Below, piece by piece: positions 6,994 through 13,587 of a stretch of DNA of 15,615 bases. Each line of letters begins with the position of its first letter. Within the stretch, counting starts at the first letter, position 1. The DNA comes from Bacteroidota bacterium. GTDB taxonomy: Bacteria; Bacteroidota; Bacteroidia; Chitinophagales; Chitinophagaceae. Location: the NCBI GenBank assembly GCA_023429825.1, contig JAEZDC010000001.1, positions 1-15,615 on the forward strand, given 5' to 3'. The notes under the pieces are model-generated. The model was not told the DNA's origin. It made no database searches and was given only the letters and a program-made list of their open reading frames with translations. Both the position numbers and the translations under genes were made by a program.

Positions 6994-7082
6994 GGAACAC
7001 GGATGATACTGATAAAACGGAAAGACTGATAGAGAATGAACTCATCTGTGTAAATTCCTCCAATCCGTGTCATCCGTGTTCC
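6994..7082. repeat. Long imperfect inverted repeat of the ATCCGTGTCATCCGTG type
   Basis: The outer arms GGAACACGGATGA (6994-7006) and TCATCCGTGTTCC (7070-7082) are perfect complements. Pairing continues inward through TACTGAT against ATCCGTG by G-U pairs. The right half contains several near-repeats of ATCYGTGT. This kind of intergenic element is widespread in Bacteroidota and other phyla. It lies between the divergent kinase and TetR genes and could end or insulate transcription, although no T-tract is present. Confidence 0.7.
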
Positions 7083-7115
7083 ACTTAAACTAACACCTCA
7101 ATCTAATTTGCTTTC

Positions 7116-7129
7116 CTAACGTTTGTTAG
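7116..7129. promoter_or_regulatory. Palindromic operator of the TetR regulator
   Basis: CTAAC-GTTT-GTTAG is a perfect 5-bp-arm palindrome ending 17 bases before the regulator's ATG at 7147. Short palindromes of this form are typical TetR-family operators placed over their own promoters. No second copy was seen before paaA. If the upstream TTG at 7123 were the start, the site would fall inside the gene, which is one reason to prefer the ATG. Confidence 0.55.
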
Positions 7130-7146
7130 CTAAATTCGCTGCTGTT

Positions 7147-7737
7147 ATGGGAAGGATCAAAACCGAGAACAACTCTACCAGGAAAGAGATCATTGTTCAA
7201 AAGGCTGCAAACCTTTTTAAAGAAAGAGGTTACAAGGCTGCCAGTATGAGAGATCTTGCTGAAGTGGTAGGCGTTGAAGCTGCCAGCTTATACAATCACA
7301 TCAACAGCAAAGCAGAATTACTGCATATCATTTGTCTCGATGTCGCCAATCGTTTCACGAATAAGATCGATGAGATCGAAGCTGAAAATATCTCTGCAAC
7401 TCAAAAGATAGAATTACTGCTTCGTTATCATATTCGTGAAATGCTGAATAACTTTTGCAATGTATATGTGAGTGATAGAGAATGGAAACATTTACCGGAT
7501 CCTTACCTGCTCAACTTTCAAAACCAAAGAAGAACTTATCGCAAGCGCTTTGCTGCTATTATCGAAGAAGGCATTAAGAAGAAAGAAATTAAAAAGATCG
7601 ACGCACCTACTGCGGTGCTTATTATGTTGCATGCGATCAGTGGTATTGAAAGTTTTCATCGCAGTAAACAAAGGATCAGTACTAAGGAGTTGGAAGAGAA
7701 TATGGTTACCATTTTACTTAACGGTTTAGCAAAATAG
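7147..7737 (+). CDS. TetR/AcrR-family regulator, probably of phenylacetate catabolism
   Basis: A 196-residue protein with an N-terminal TetR helix-turn-helix (about 10-58): RKEIIVQKAANLFKERGY, then ASMRDLAEVVGVEAASLYNHINSKAELL. The C-terminal part (about 75-190) is a helical ligand domain of the kind found in TetR regulators of fatty-acid and aromatic acyl-CoA pathways. It heads the paa cluster, with only one base between its stop codon and the paaE start. It therefore likely represses the cluster until phenylacetyl-CoA binds, in analogy with PaaR of other bacteria. That effector is inferred. The start ATG at 7147 (MGRIKTEN) is chosen over a TTG 24 bases upstream because it keeps the palindromic operator outside the gene and gives the usual N-terminus. 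Confidence 0.88.
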   Translation: MGRIKTENNSTRKEIIVQKAANLFKERGYKAASMRDLAEVVGVEAASLYNHINSKAELLHIICLDVANRFTNKIDEIEAENISATQKIELLLRYHIREMLNNFCNVYVSDREWKHLPDPYLLNFQNQRRTYRKRFAAIIEEGIKKKEIKKIDAPTAVLIMLHAISGIESFHRSKQRISTKELEENMVTILLNGLAK

Positions 7738-7738
7738 C

Positions 7739-8818
7739 ATGGCATTACAGTTTCATAGATTAATAGTTAAAGAAGTAAAAAAGGAAACACCTGATTGTGT
7801 TTCTGTGGCTTTCGAAATTCCTGAAGGATTAAAACAGGAATTTGCGTTCAGCGCCGGACAAAATCTCACACTAAGAACCTGGCTGGATAATGAAGAAGTC
7901 CGTCGGTCATATTCTTTATGCAGTTCACCTTTAGATAATGAGTGGAGAGTTGCTATAAAAAAAGTACCTGGTGGTGCTTTCTCAACTTTTGCAAATGAGC
8001 AACTAAAAAAAATGAGCATGTTGGAAGTAATGCCTCCAACAGGAAAGTTCACGATCGAAACCAACCAGGAAAATAAAAAGCGCTATGTTGCTTTTGCTGC
8101 GGGGAGCGGAATAACACCTATTATTTCCATCATTAAAACTGTTCTGAGAACAGAACGGGAAAGTGAATTCACACTGGTGTATGGAAACCGAAACAGAACT
8201 TCAATCATCTTCAAAGAAGAACTGGAAGCGCTGAAGAATAAATTCATGAGCCGGTTTCGAATTATTCATGTGTTGAGCAGGGAATTAACAGACGCCACGA
8301 TCAATCACGGCAGAATTGACGCTGAAAAGTGTGATGCACTGTTTACAAAACACATCGAGATAGATGCATATGAATTTTTTCTCTGCGGACCGGAAGCGAT
8401 GATCTTTTGTGTAAGAGATTATTTGAAGAGCAAAGGTGTTAATGAGAAGAAGATACATTTTGAATTATTCACATCTCCTGGAGAGAAAAAGACAGGAGGC
8501 AGGAGGCAGGAGACGTTAGTGGAAGAACATGTTTCAAAAAGCAAAGTGATCATTATAAGAGATGGAAGGCAGTTTGAATTTGATTTGGAATACGACAGTG
8601 AGCCGATCTTAGATGCTGCTATTCATAACGGCATTGATCTGCCTTATAGTTGTAAAGGCGGTGTTTGCTCAACCTGCTCGGCAAGAGTAACAGAAGGTGA
8701 AGTTAAAATGGACGTTTGTTATGCGCTGGAGCCTGACGATGTGGCGAAAGGATTTATACTCACCTGTCAATCACATCCTAAGACGGAAAGAGTGGTTATA
8801 AACTTTGATGCAGTATAG
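7739..8818 (+). CDS. paaE: Phenylacetyl-CoA epoxidase, reductase subunit PaaE
   Basis: A 359-residue flavin/iron-sulfur reductase passing electrons from NAD(P)H to the PaaA diiron centre. Domains in order are an FAD-binding barrel (about 1-105) with RSYSLCSSP, an NAD(P)-binding domain (about 110-245) with AAGSGITPIISI and FFLCGPEAMI, a linker, and a C-terminal plant-type 2Fe-2S ferredoxin domain (about 268-359). The cluster cysteines are in SCKGGVCSTCSARV plus the later C in ILTCQSHP. The linker between reductase and ferredoxin (about 249-262, TGGRRQET) is encoded by three tandem copies of a CAGGAGG-type heptamer, probably a repeat insertion. The gene directly follows the TetR regulator but is separated from paaA by 259 bases of repeats. 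That is unusual compared with the common paaABCDE order. Confidence 0.93.
   Translation: MALQFHRLIVKEVKKETPDCVSVAFEIPEGLKQEFAFSAGQNLTLRTWLDNEEVRRSYSLCSSPLDNEWRVAIKKVPGGAFSTFANEQLKKMSMLEVMPPTGKFTIETNQENKKRYVAFAAGSGITPIISIIKTVLRTERESEFTLVYGNRNRTSIIFKEELEALKNKFMSRFRIIHVLSRELTDATINHGRIDAEKCDALFTKHIEIDAYEFFLCGPEAMIFCVRDYLKSKGVNEKKIHFELFTSPGEKKTGGRRQETLVEEHVSKSKVIIIRDGRQFEFDLEYDSEPILDAAIHNGIDLPYSCKGGVCSTCSARVTEGEVKMDVCYALEPDDVAKGFILTCQSHPKTERVVINFDAV
8493..8513 (+). repeat. Tandem heptamer (CAGGAGG x3) inside paaE
   Basis: Three consecutive copies of CAGGAGG (the last ending in A) occupy 21 bases, exactly seven codons, in the linker before the ferredoxin domain. Because the unit is seven bases, gain or loss of one copy would shift the frame and remove the 2Fe-2S domain. 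Confidence 0.85.
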
Positions 8819-8862
8819 TGTTAAGAAGCGAGGAACTTTAATGAGGACGAAAAGTTGTTTAG

Positions 8863-8870
8863 TAATTTTG
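8863..8870 (+). promoter_or_regulatory. Candidate -7 promoter box upstream of paaA
   Basis: TAATTTTG matches the Bacteroidota -7 consensus TAnnTTTG exactly. A weak -33 match (TTTA at 8837-8840) lies 22 bases before it. It falls in the 259-base gap after paaE and would give paaABCD and the following genes their own start, with a leader of about 200 bases containing repeats. A single short box is weak evidence. Confidence 0.3.
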
Positions 8871-8942
8871 TTCTCTAATGCAAACAGAAGCACATAACAA
8901 AGCAGCAGCGCTGCGACATGTTAGTAGCAGATTGAATATTAA

Positions 8943-8969
8943 ATGTTTAGCTCCGTAGGAGCGGCACAA
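8943..8969. repeat. GCTCCGTAGGAGC hairpin repeat
   Basis: The perfect hairpin GCTCC-GTA-GGAGC at 8950-8962 sits in the context TTTAGCTCCGTAGGAGCGGCAC. That is the form of a short dispersed repeat I recognise from many Bacteroidota intergenic regions. It stands directly next to dispersed repeat copy D in the paaE-paaA gap. Confidence 0.6.
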
Positions 8970-8972
8970 ATA

Positions 8973-9066
8973 AGCGGTGAGAAAAAAAGTTGCCATCATT
9001 TCTAACAGTTGAAGTGATTGCGACGCAACAGGCGATGCTATAGAAAACAAAAGCTGGTATCATAAA
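8973..9066 (-). repeat. Dispersed intergenic repeat, copy D
   Basis: On the minus strand it starts TTTTTATGATACCAGCT, contains GCATCGCCTGTTGCGTCGCA (plus-strand 9019-9038, identical to copy A), and ends near TCACCGCT, again as in copy A. It ends 11 bases before the paaA start codon, so it forms the immediate 5' untranslated region of paaA. Confidence 0.7.
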
Positions 9067-9077
9067 AATATTTACGT

Positions 9078-10025
9078 ATGCAAGTGCACGATTTAGAAAA
9101 CACATTCCAGGATAAGATCGATAACGAGATACGTATCGAGCCAAAAGATTGGATGCCTGAGAAATATCGCCAGACGTTGATCAGGCAGATATCGCAGCAT
9201 GCGCACAGCGAGATCGTAGGCATGTTACCGGAAGGAAACTGGATCAGCAGAGCGCCGTCGTTAAGAAGAAAAGCAATCCTGTTAGCGAAAGTGCAGGATG
9301 AAGCTGGTCATGGTTTGTATCTATACTCAGCGGCTGAAACTTTAGGGATTAGCCGTGAAGAAATGTACGATCAACTGCACACAGGCAAAGCGAAATATTC
9401 TTCAATTTTTAATTATCCAACCCTTACGTGGGCTGATGTTGGTGCGATTGGCTGGCTCGTGGATGGCGCTGCTATCATGAACCAGGTTCCATTATGCAGA
9501 ACATCTTACGGTCCTTATGCAAGAGCAATGGTGAGAATTTGCAAAGAAGAAAGTTTTCATCAGCGCCAGGGCTTTGAATGTTTGTTGCATTTGAGTAAAG
9601 GTACAGAAGCGCAAAAGCAAATGTGCCAGGATGCGATCAATCGTTGGTGGTGGCCGAGTGTAATGATGTTTGGTCCGAGCGATGATCAGTCTCCGCACAC
9701 TGCACAAAGTGTAAAGTGGAGAATAAAAAGATTTACAAATGATGAACTGCGTCAAAAGTTTGTTGATGTATGCGCAGAGCAGGTGAAATTCCTTGGAATG
9801 TCTTTACCAGACCCCGATCTCAAATGGAATGAAGAAAGAGGTCATTATGATTTTGGAAAGATCAACTGGGAGGAGTTTTGGAATGTAGTGAGTGGAAACG
9901 GTCCCTGCAATAAACAAAGATTGGATACAAGGAAAAAAGCATGGGATAATGGCGCATGGGTTAGAGAAGCAGCGACAGCACATGCTGAAAAAAGAAAAGA
10001 AAAAGAGTCTGTGCAGGCTGCATGA
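9078..10025 (+). CDS. paaA: Phenylacetyl-CoA epoxidase, catalytic subunit PaaA
   Basis: A 315-residue ferritin-like diiron monooxygenase subunit that turns phenylacetyl-CoA into its 1,2-epoxide, with PaaC as structural partner, PaaB as bridge and PaaE as electron donor. Diiron ligands are recognisable in QHAHSEIVGM (E45), VQDEAGHGLY (E75, H78) and CKEESFHQRQG (glutamates 157-158, H161). The RWWWPSVMMFGPSDDQSPH stretch is characteristic of PaaA. Length is normal. The start ATG at 9078 is the only reasonable start. The 5' flank is repeat copy D, and another repeat copy separates it from paaB. The reading frame is intact and conservation looks high. Confidence 0.97.
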   Translation: MQVHDLENTFQDKIDNEIRIEPKDWMPEKYRQTLIRQISQHAHSEIVGMLPEGNWISRAPSLRRKAILLAKVQDEAGHGLYLYSAAETLGISREEMYDQLHTGKAKYSSIFNYPTLTWADVGAIGWLVDGAAIMNQVPLCRTSYGPYARAMVRICKEESFHQRQGFECLLHLSKGTEAQKQMCQDAINRWWWPSVMMFGPSDDQSPHTAQSVKWRIKRFTNDELRQKFVDVCAEQVKFLGMSLPDPDLKWNEERGHYDFGKINWEEFWNVVSGNGPCNKQRLDTRKKAWDNGAWVREAATAHAEKRKEKESVQAA

Positions 10026-10059
10026 TTTTATGAGCCCGTCAGAAGTGCTACTATGTAAC

Positions 10060-10090
10060 TTCCCTTGCGTCGCACTCTTCAACGTTTATA
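10060..10090 (+). repeat. Dispersed intergenic repeat, copy E (core only)
   Basis: The core TTGCGTCGCACTCTT (10065-10079) is shared with copy B over 15 bases; similarity outside is weak. It lies in the 80-base gap between paaA and paaB, inside what should be one transcript. Confidence 0.5.
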
Positions 10091-10105
10091 ACTTTACTGA
10101 GCAAT

Positions 10106-10465
10106 ATGACTACACAATTCATAAGAAAATTTCTCTACGGAGATTACGGTGAAATAAAAGGCGGGGGCGCTTCATCATCAAAGAAAACTGAATGGCCTTT
10201 GTGGGAAGTATTTATCCGCAGCAAACAAGGATTGGATCATAAGCATGTAGGAAGCCTTCATGCAGCTGATGCGCAAATGGCCATCGAAAATGCAAGAGAT
10301 GTTTACACCCGCCGAATGGAAGGTGTGAGCATATGGGTGGTTGAGAGTAAACATGTTCACGCCAGCAATCCTGATGAAGCAGATGCATTATACGATCCGG
10401 CAAACGACAAAGTATATCGCCATCCTACTTTTTATGACCTTCCTGATGAATTGAAACACATGTGA
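10106..10465 (+). CDS. paaB: Phenylacetyl-CoA epoxidase, subunit PaaB
   Basis: A 119-residue small subunit that bridges PaaA-PaaC dimers in the epoxidase complex. The family signature is clear: WPLWEVFIRSKQGLDHKHVG, then SLHAADAQMAIENARDVYTR and GVSIWVVES. The tail DPANDKVYRHPTFYDLPDE is also typical. The first 25 residues (including GEIKGGGASSSKK) are a little longer than in many relatives and probably disordered. Its TGA stop shares one base with the ATG of paaC, indicating translational coupling. Confidence 0.96.
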   Translation: MTTQFIRKFLYGDYGEIKGGGASSSKKTEWPLWEVFIRSKQGLDHKHVGSLHAADAQMAIENARDVYTRRMEGVSIWVVESKHVHASNPDEADALYDPANDKVYRHPTFYDLPDELKHM

Positions 10466-11253
10466 TGAAAGAAAACTTAATCAATTATACGTTACACCTC
10501 GCAGACAATGCACTCGTCATGGGCCAGCGTTTGGGTGAATGGTGCGGGCATGGGCCGATCTTAGAACAAGACATTGCTCTTAGTAATATCGCTCTGGATT
10601 ATGTGGGACAGGCAAGAAATTTTTACCAATACGCTGCGGAATTAATTAACGCGATTCCCGCTGAGCAACGGAGTAACTCCCTCTCCTTTGGAGAGGGTTG
10701 GGGTGAGGTTTCAGAAGATTCACTAGCCTATTTCCGAAATGACAGGGATTATAAAAACAACTTGCTTGTTGAATTACCAAATGGAGATTGGGCTCAAACG
10801 GTTTTAAAAGAATTTTTATTCAGCACCTATCAATTCTTTTTATACGAGCAACTTAAATCAAACAAAGACGAAAGACTCTCTGCTATAGCTGAGAAATCTT
10901 TAAAAGAAGTTACTTATCACTTGAAGTGGAGCGGCGAATGGGTAATTCGTTTGGGAGATGGAACAGAAGAAAGCAAAAGACGAATGGAAAAAGCGGTTGA
11001 TGAAGTGTGGATATTTACGGGAGAATTATTCGAAGTCGCAGAATACGATAAACCTTTTACTGATCTCGCTTCCATACAAAAGAACTGGAATGAGCGGATA
11101 AATGCTGTATTTGAAGAAGCAACACTGCAAGCGCCTGAAGCAAAAACCTGGCATCAGTCGGGCGGTAAAAACGGAATTCATACAGAACATCTGAGTTATA
11201 TACTTGCAGAAATGCAAGTGCTGCCAAGGACTTATCCTGATGCGATATGGTAA
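10465..11253 (+). CDS. paaC: Phenylacetyl-CoA epoxidase, structural subunit PaaC
   Basis: A 262-residue ferritin-like partner of PaaA, holding the catalytic subunit in a heterodimer but not itself catalytic. Family features are LADNALVMGQRLGEWCGHGP near the N-terminus, then IALDYVGQARNFYQYAAEL, DSLAYFRNDRDYKNNLLVELPNGDW, and YHLKWSGEWVIRLGDGTEES. Between AAEL and DSLAY, relatives have a short loop. Here it is enlarged by AEQRSNSLSFGEGWGEVS, encoded by a palindromic repeat read in frame, so the protein is some 15-20 residues longer there. ATG at 10465 overlaps the paaB stop; a GTG one codon earlier is also possible. paaD follows after 28 bases. Confidence 0.95.
   Translation: MKENLINYTLHLADNALVMGQRLGEWCGHGPILEQDIALSNIALDYVGQARNFYQYAAELINAIPAEQRSNSLSFGEGWGEVSEDSLAYFRNDRDYKNNLLVELPNGDWAQTVLKEFLFSTYQFFLYEQLKSNKDERLSAIAEKSLKEVTYHLKWSGEWVIRLGDGTEESKRRMEKAVDEVWIFTGELFEVAEYDKPFTDLASIQKNWNERINAVFEEATLQAPEAKTWHQSGGKNGIHTEHLSYILAEMQVLPRTYPDAIW
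10669..10714 (+). repeat. Palindromic dispersed repeat inserted in frame in paaC
   Basis: The segment includes the perfect hairpin CCCTCTCC-TTT-GGAGAGGG (10679-10697) followed by TTGGGGTGAGG. This string is a very common dispersed repeat in Bacteroidota intergenic DNA (established impression, not searched here). It encodes NSLSFGEGWGEV without a stop and sits in a loop of the protein. Confidence 0.85.
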
Positions 11254-11281
11254 TTATGGAATAATGAGAACCAAGAAGTGA

Positions 11282-11785
11282 ATGATCAGTGAAAAAAAGA
11301 TATCATCAGAAAAAATTTGGTCAATACTGAATAGCGTTACTGATCCGGAAGTTCCTGTGCTTACAATCATTGATCTCGGGATAGTAAGAGATGTGAATAT
11401 TGCTGATGGTGCAGTTGAGGTGACAATCACACCAACATACTCGGGTTGCCCTGCAATGGATGTGATCAGCATGAATATCAGAATGGCATTGTTAGAGGAA
11501 GGCATTAATAACGTAAGCATCAAACAAATTCTGTCTCCCGCATGGACTACAGACTGGATGACTGAAGAAGGAAAGCAAAAATTAAAAGCTTACGGTATCG
11601 CTCCCCCTCAATATAAACAAGTGGTATGCGAACCTGAGTTGTTTGGCAAAGAAGAAGCGATCCAATGCCCGCATTGCAACACTTACAATACAAGACTTGT
11701 TTCACAATTCGGATCAACAGCGTGTAAGGCATTATACCAGTGCAATGATTGCAAAGAACCTTTTGATTATTTTAAATGTCACTAA
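11282..11785 (+). CDS. paaD: Phenylacetate catabolism protein PaaD (MIP18/DUF59 family)
   Basis: A 167-residue protein needed for an active epoxidase, thought to help assemble a metal or Fe-S centre; it is not part of the purified enzyme. The N-terminal MIP18/DUF59 domain (about 8-95) shows VTDPEVPVLTIIDLGIVRDV and the conserved TYSGCPAMDVI. After a middle segment with SPAWTTDWMTEEGK comes a C-terminal zinc-ribbon-like part with CPHC (about 134-137) and, near the end, CNDCKEPFDYFKC, matching PaaD. It follows paaC by 28 bases and precedes the isomerase gene by 9, consistent with one operon. Confidence 0.95.
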   Translation: MISEKKISSEKIWSILNSVTDPEVPVLTIIDLGIVRDVNIADGAVEVTITPTYSGCPAMDVISMNIRMALLEEGINNVSIKQILSPAWTTDWMTEEGKQKLKAYGIAPPQYKQVVCEPELFGKEEAIQCPHCNTYNTRLVSQFGSTACKALYQCNDCKEPFDYFKCH

Positions 11786-11794
11786 CTTGCTTAT

Positions 11795-12568
11795 ATGAGC
11801 TCGATTCTGTTTGAAATAAAAAATCATGTTGCAATTATCACACTCAACCGTCCTGATAAGTTGAACTCCTTTGACAGGGAAATGGCTTTGGCATTACAAA
11901 AAGCTTTGGATGATTGTAACAGCAAAGAAGTAAGAGCAGTGTATATCACCGGTGCAGGAAAAGGTTTTTGCGCCGGGCAAGATCTTGCTGAGGTAACCGC
12001 AGAAGATGCTCCTGGTTTTAATCAAATTCTTTCCGAGCATTATAATCCCTTAGTAATTCGTTTGAGGAATTTAGCAAGGCCAGTTATCGCAGCGGTGAAT
12101 GGAGTTGCAGCAGGAGCTGGAGCCAATCTTGCTTTGTGTTGTGATATAGTAGTGGCGTCTGAGTCAGCATCGTTCATACAAGCCTTTTCAAAAATAGGGT
12201 TGATCCCTGATACAGCGGGAACGTATTTCCTTCCACGTTTGATCGGTCACCAAAAAGCAACTGCGTTGATGATGCTGGGTGAGAAAGTTCCGGCTGCAGA
12301 GGCGGAAAGAATAGGAATGATCTATAAAACGTATCCTGATGCTGAGTTCACTGATGCATCGTTCCGTTTAGCAGAAACACTAGCACAAATGCCAACAAAA
12401 GCATTGGCATTCATCAAACATCTTATTACAGAATCTGCAGAAAATACACTGGAAGAGCAGTTAAAGATGGAAGACAACTATCAACAGAAAGCTGCAGCAA
12501 CAAAAGATTATACAGAAGGCGTTTTGTCTTTCATGGAGAAACGTTCGCCAAAATTTACAGGAGAGTAA
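11795..12568 (+). CDS. paaG: Enoyl-CoA hydratase/isomerase, probable epoxyphenylacetyl-CoA isomerase PaaG
   Basis: A 257-residue crotonase-fold enzyme. In this setting the likely reaction is conversion of the ring epoxide of phenylacetyl-CoA into oxepin-CoA, the next step after the epoxidase. The fold is shown by LNRPDKLNSFD, the oxyanion-hole segments GKGFCAGQDL (55-64) and NGVAAGAGANLAL (102-114), and IGLIPDTAGTYFLPRLIG (134-151), where D139 matches the catalytic aspartate of PaaG. A plain hydratase would normally have a glutamate in the 102-122 region; here that glutamate is absent, which favours isomerase over hydratase. Assignment to PaaG rather than PaaF rests on this and on position. 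Its stop codon shares one base with the start of paaI. Confidence 0.9.
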   Translation: MSSILFEIKNHVAIITLNRPDKLNSFDREMALALQKALDDCNSKEVRAVYITGAGKGFCAGQDLAEVTAEDAPGFNQILSEHYNPLVIRLRNLARPVIAAVNGVAAGAGANLALCCDIVVASESASFIQAFSKIGLIPDTAGTYFLPRLIGHQKATALMMLGEKVPAAEAERIGMIYKTYPDAEFTDASFRLAETLAQMPTKALAFIKHLITESAENTLEEQLKMEDNYQQKAAATKDYTEGVLSFMEKRSPKFTGE

Positions 12569-12990
12569 TGAACGAACAAGACATCCTTGCAAAAAAAGTG
12601 GTAGACCAGATGATGGCTGATGACAAATTCAGCCAATGGTTAGGTATTAAAGTAATTGAGGTGAAAGAAGGATACAGCAAAATTCAATTAACTGTACGAG
12701 ATGAAATGGTAAACGGTTTTGGTATTGCACACGGCGGCATTGCTTTTTCTCTGGCTGATTCTGCCTTAGCTTTTGCCTGCAACAACAGGAACAATCTGTC
12801 AGTTGCCTTAGATGTTACCATCACTTTTACTAAAGCAGTAAATGTTGGTGATCTACTCACTGCTGAAGCGAAAGAAATACATAATGGCAGGAGCACAGGT
12901 GTTTATCTTATAAGTGTCCATAATCAAAAAAGTCAGCAGGTGGCTTTATTCAAAGGCACATGCTTTAGAACTGAAAAGACTTTGGTATGA
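12568..12990 (+). CDS. paaI: Hotdog-fold acyl-CoA thioesterase PaaI
   Basis: A 140-residue thioesterase that frees CoA from ring-hydroxylated or dead-end phenylacetyl-CoA intermediates, protecting the CoA pool. The PaaI signature NGFGIAHGGIAFSLADSALAFACN spans about 49-72, with H55 and the likely catalytic D64. The following segments SVALDVTITFTKAVNVGDLL and GVYLISVHNQ continue the hotdog fold. Start and stop overlap both neighbours (TAATG with paaG, ATGA with paaY), strongly indicating translational coupling in the paa operon. Confidence 0.95.
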   Translation: MNEQDILAKKVVDQMMADDKFSQWLGIKVIEVKEGYSKIQLTVRDEMVNGFGIAHGGIAFSLADSALAFACNNRNNLSVALDVTITFTKAVNVGDLLTAEAKEIHNGRSTGVYLISVHNQKSQQVALFKGTCFRTEKTLV

Positions 12991-13583
12991 TCTACTCCTT
13001 CAAAGGATTCATTCCGGTTGTACATGAATCATCTTTTATTCATCCACAGGCTGCTGTTACAGGCAATGTAATTATCGGAAAAAATGTATATGTAGGACCA
13101 GGTGCTGCCATCAGGGGAGATTGGGGGGGAATTGTTATTGAAGATGGCTGTAACGTTCAGGAGAACTGCACTATTCATATGTTTCCCGGAGTAACAGTTT
13201 TGCTTAAAGAAGGAGCACATATTGGTCATGGCGCCATTATACACGGAGCTACTATTGGAAAAAATTGCCTGGTAGGAATGAATGCTGTGATCATGGATAA
13301 TGTAGTGCTGGAAGATGAATGTATAGTAGGTGCATTAAGTTTTATCAAAGCAGATGAGAAGTTTGAAAGAAGAAGCCTGATCGTTGGAAATCCTGCAAAG
13401 AAGATAAAAGATGTAAGTGACGAAATGTTGCAATGGAAAACACAAGGCACTGCATTGTATCAAGCTTTACCAAAGGAGATGCATGAACAGTGGAACATCT
13501 GTGAACCACTCAGACAGTTGCCTGTTGACAGACCTCAACAGGACGAACTCTATAAAACATGGAATGAGATCAAAACCCCCTGA
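12987..13583 (+). CDS. paaY: PaaY-type hexapeptide-repeat thioesterase (gamma carbonic anhydrase-like)
   Basis: A 198-residue left-handed beta-helix protein with hexapeptide repeats (about 12-120). The three metal-binding histidines of the gamma carbonic anhydrase group are in CTIHMF (H64) and HIGHGAIIHG (H81, H86). PaaY of other bacteria hydrolyses CoA thioesters of the ring-opened or rearranged epoxide product and relieves inhibition of the pathway. The C-terminal segment PKEMHEQWNICEPLRQLPVDR resembles the tail of PaaY rather than general YrdA-type proteins. It overlaps paaI by four bases. The following hydrolase starts five bases after its stop. Confidence 0.9.
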   Translation: MIYSFKGFIPVVHESSFIHPQAAVTGNVIIGKNVYVGPGAAIRGDWGGIVIEDGCNVQENCTIHMFPGVTVLLKEGAHIGHGAIIHGATIGKNCLVGMNAVIMDNVVLEDECIVGALSFIKADEKFERRSLIVGNPAKKIKDVSDEMLQWKTQGTALYQALPKEMHEQWNICEPLRQLPVDRPQQDELYKTWNEIKTP

Positions 13584-13587
13584 CCCT

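Noticed and set aside
7123..7146. TTG start for the TetR gene
   Set aside because: It would place the palindromic operator inside the gene and add eight residues not typical of the family. The ATG at 7147 is a natural start.
9804..10082. Antisense and overlapping frames around the paaA 3' end
   Set aside because: They run against or across the strongly conserved paaA frame and show no family motifs, so they are shadows of it.
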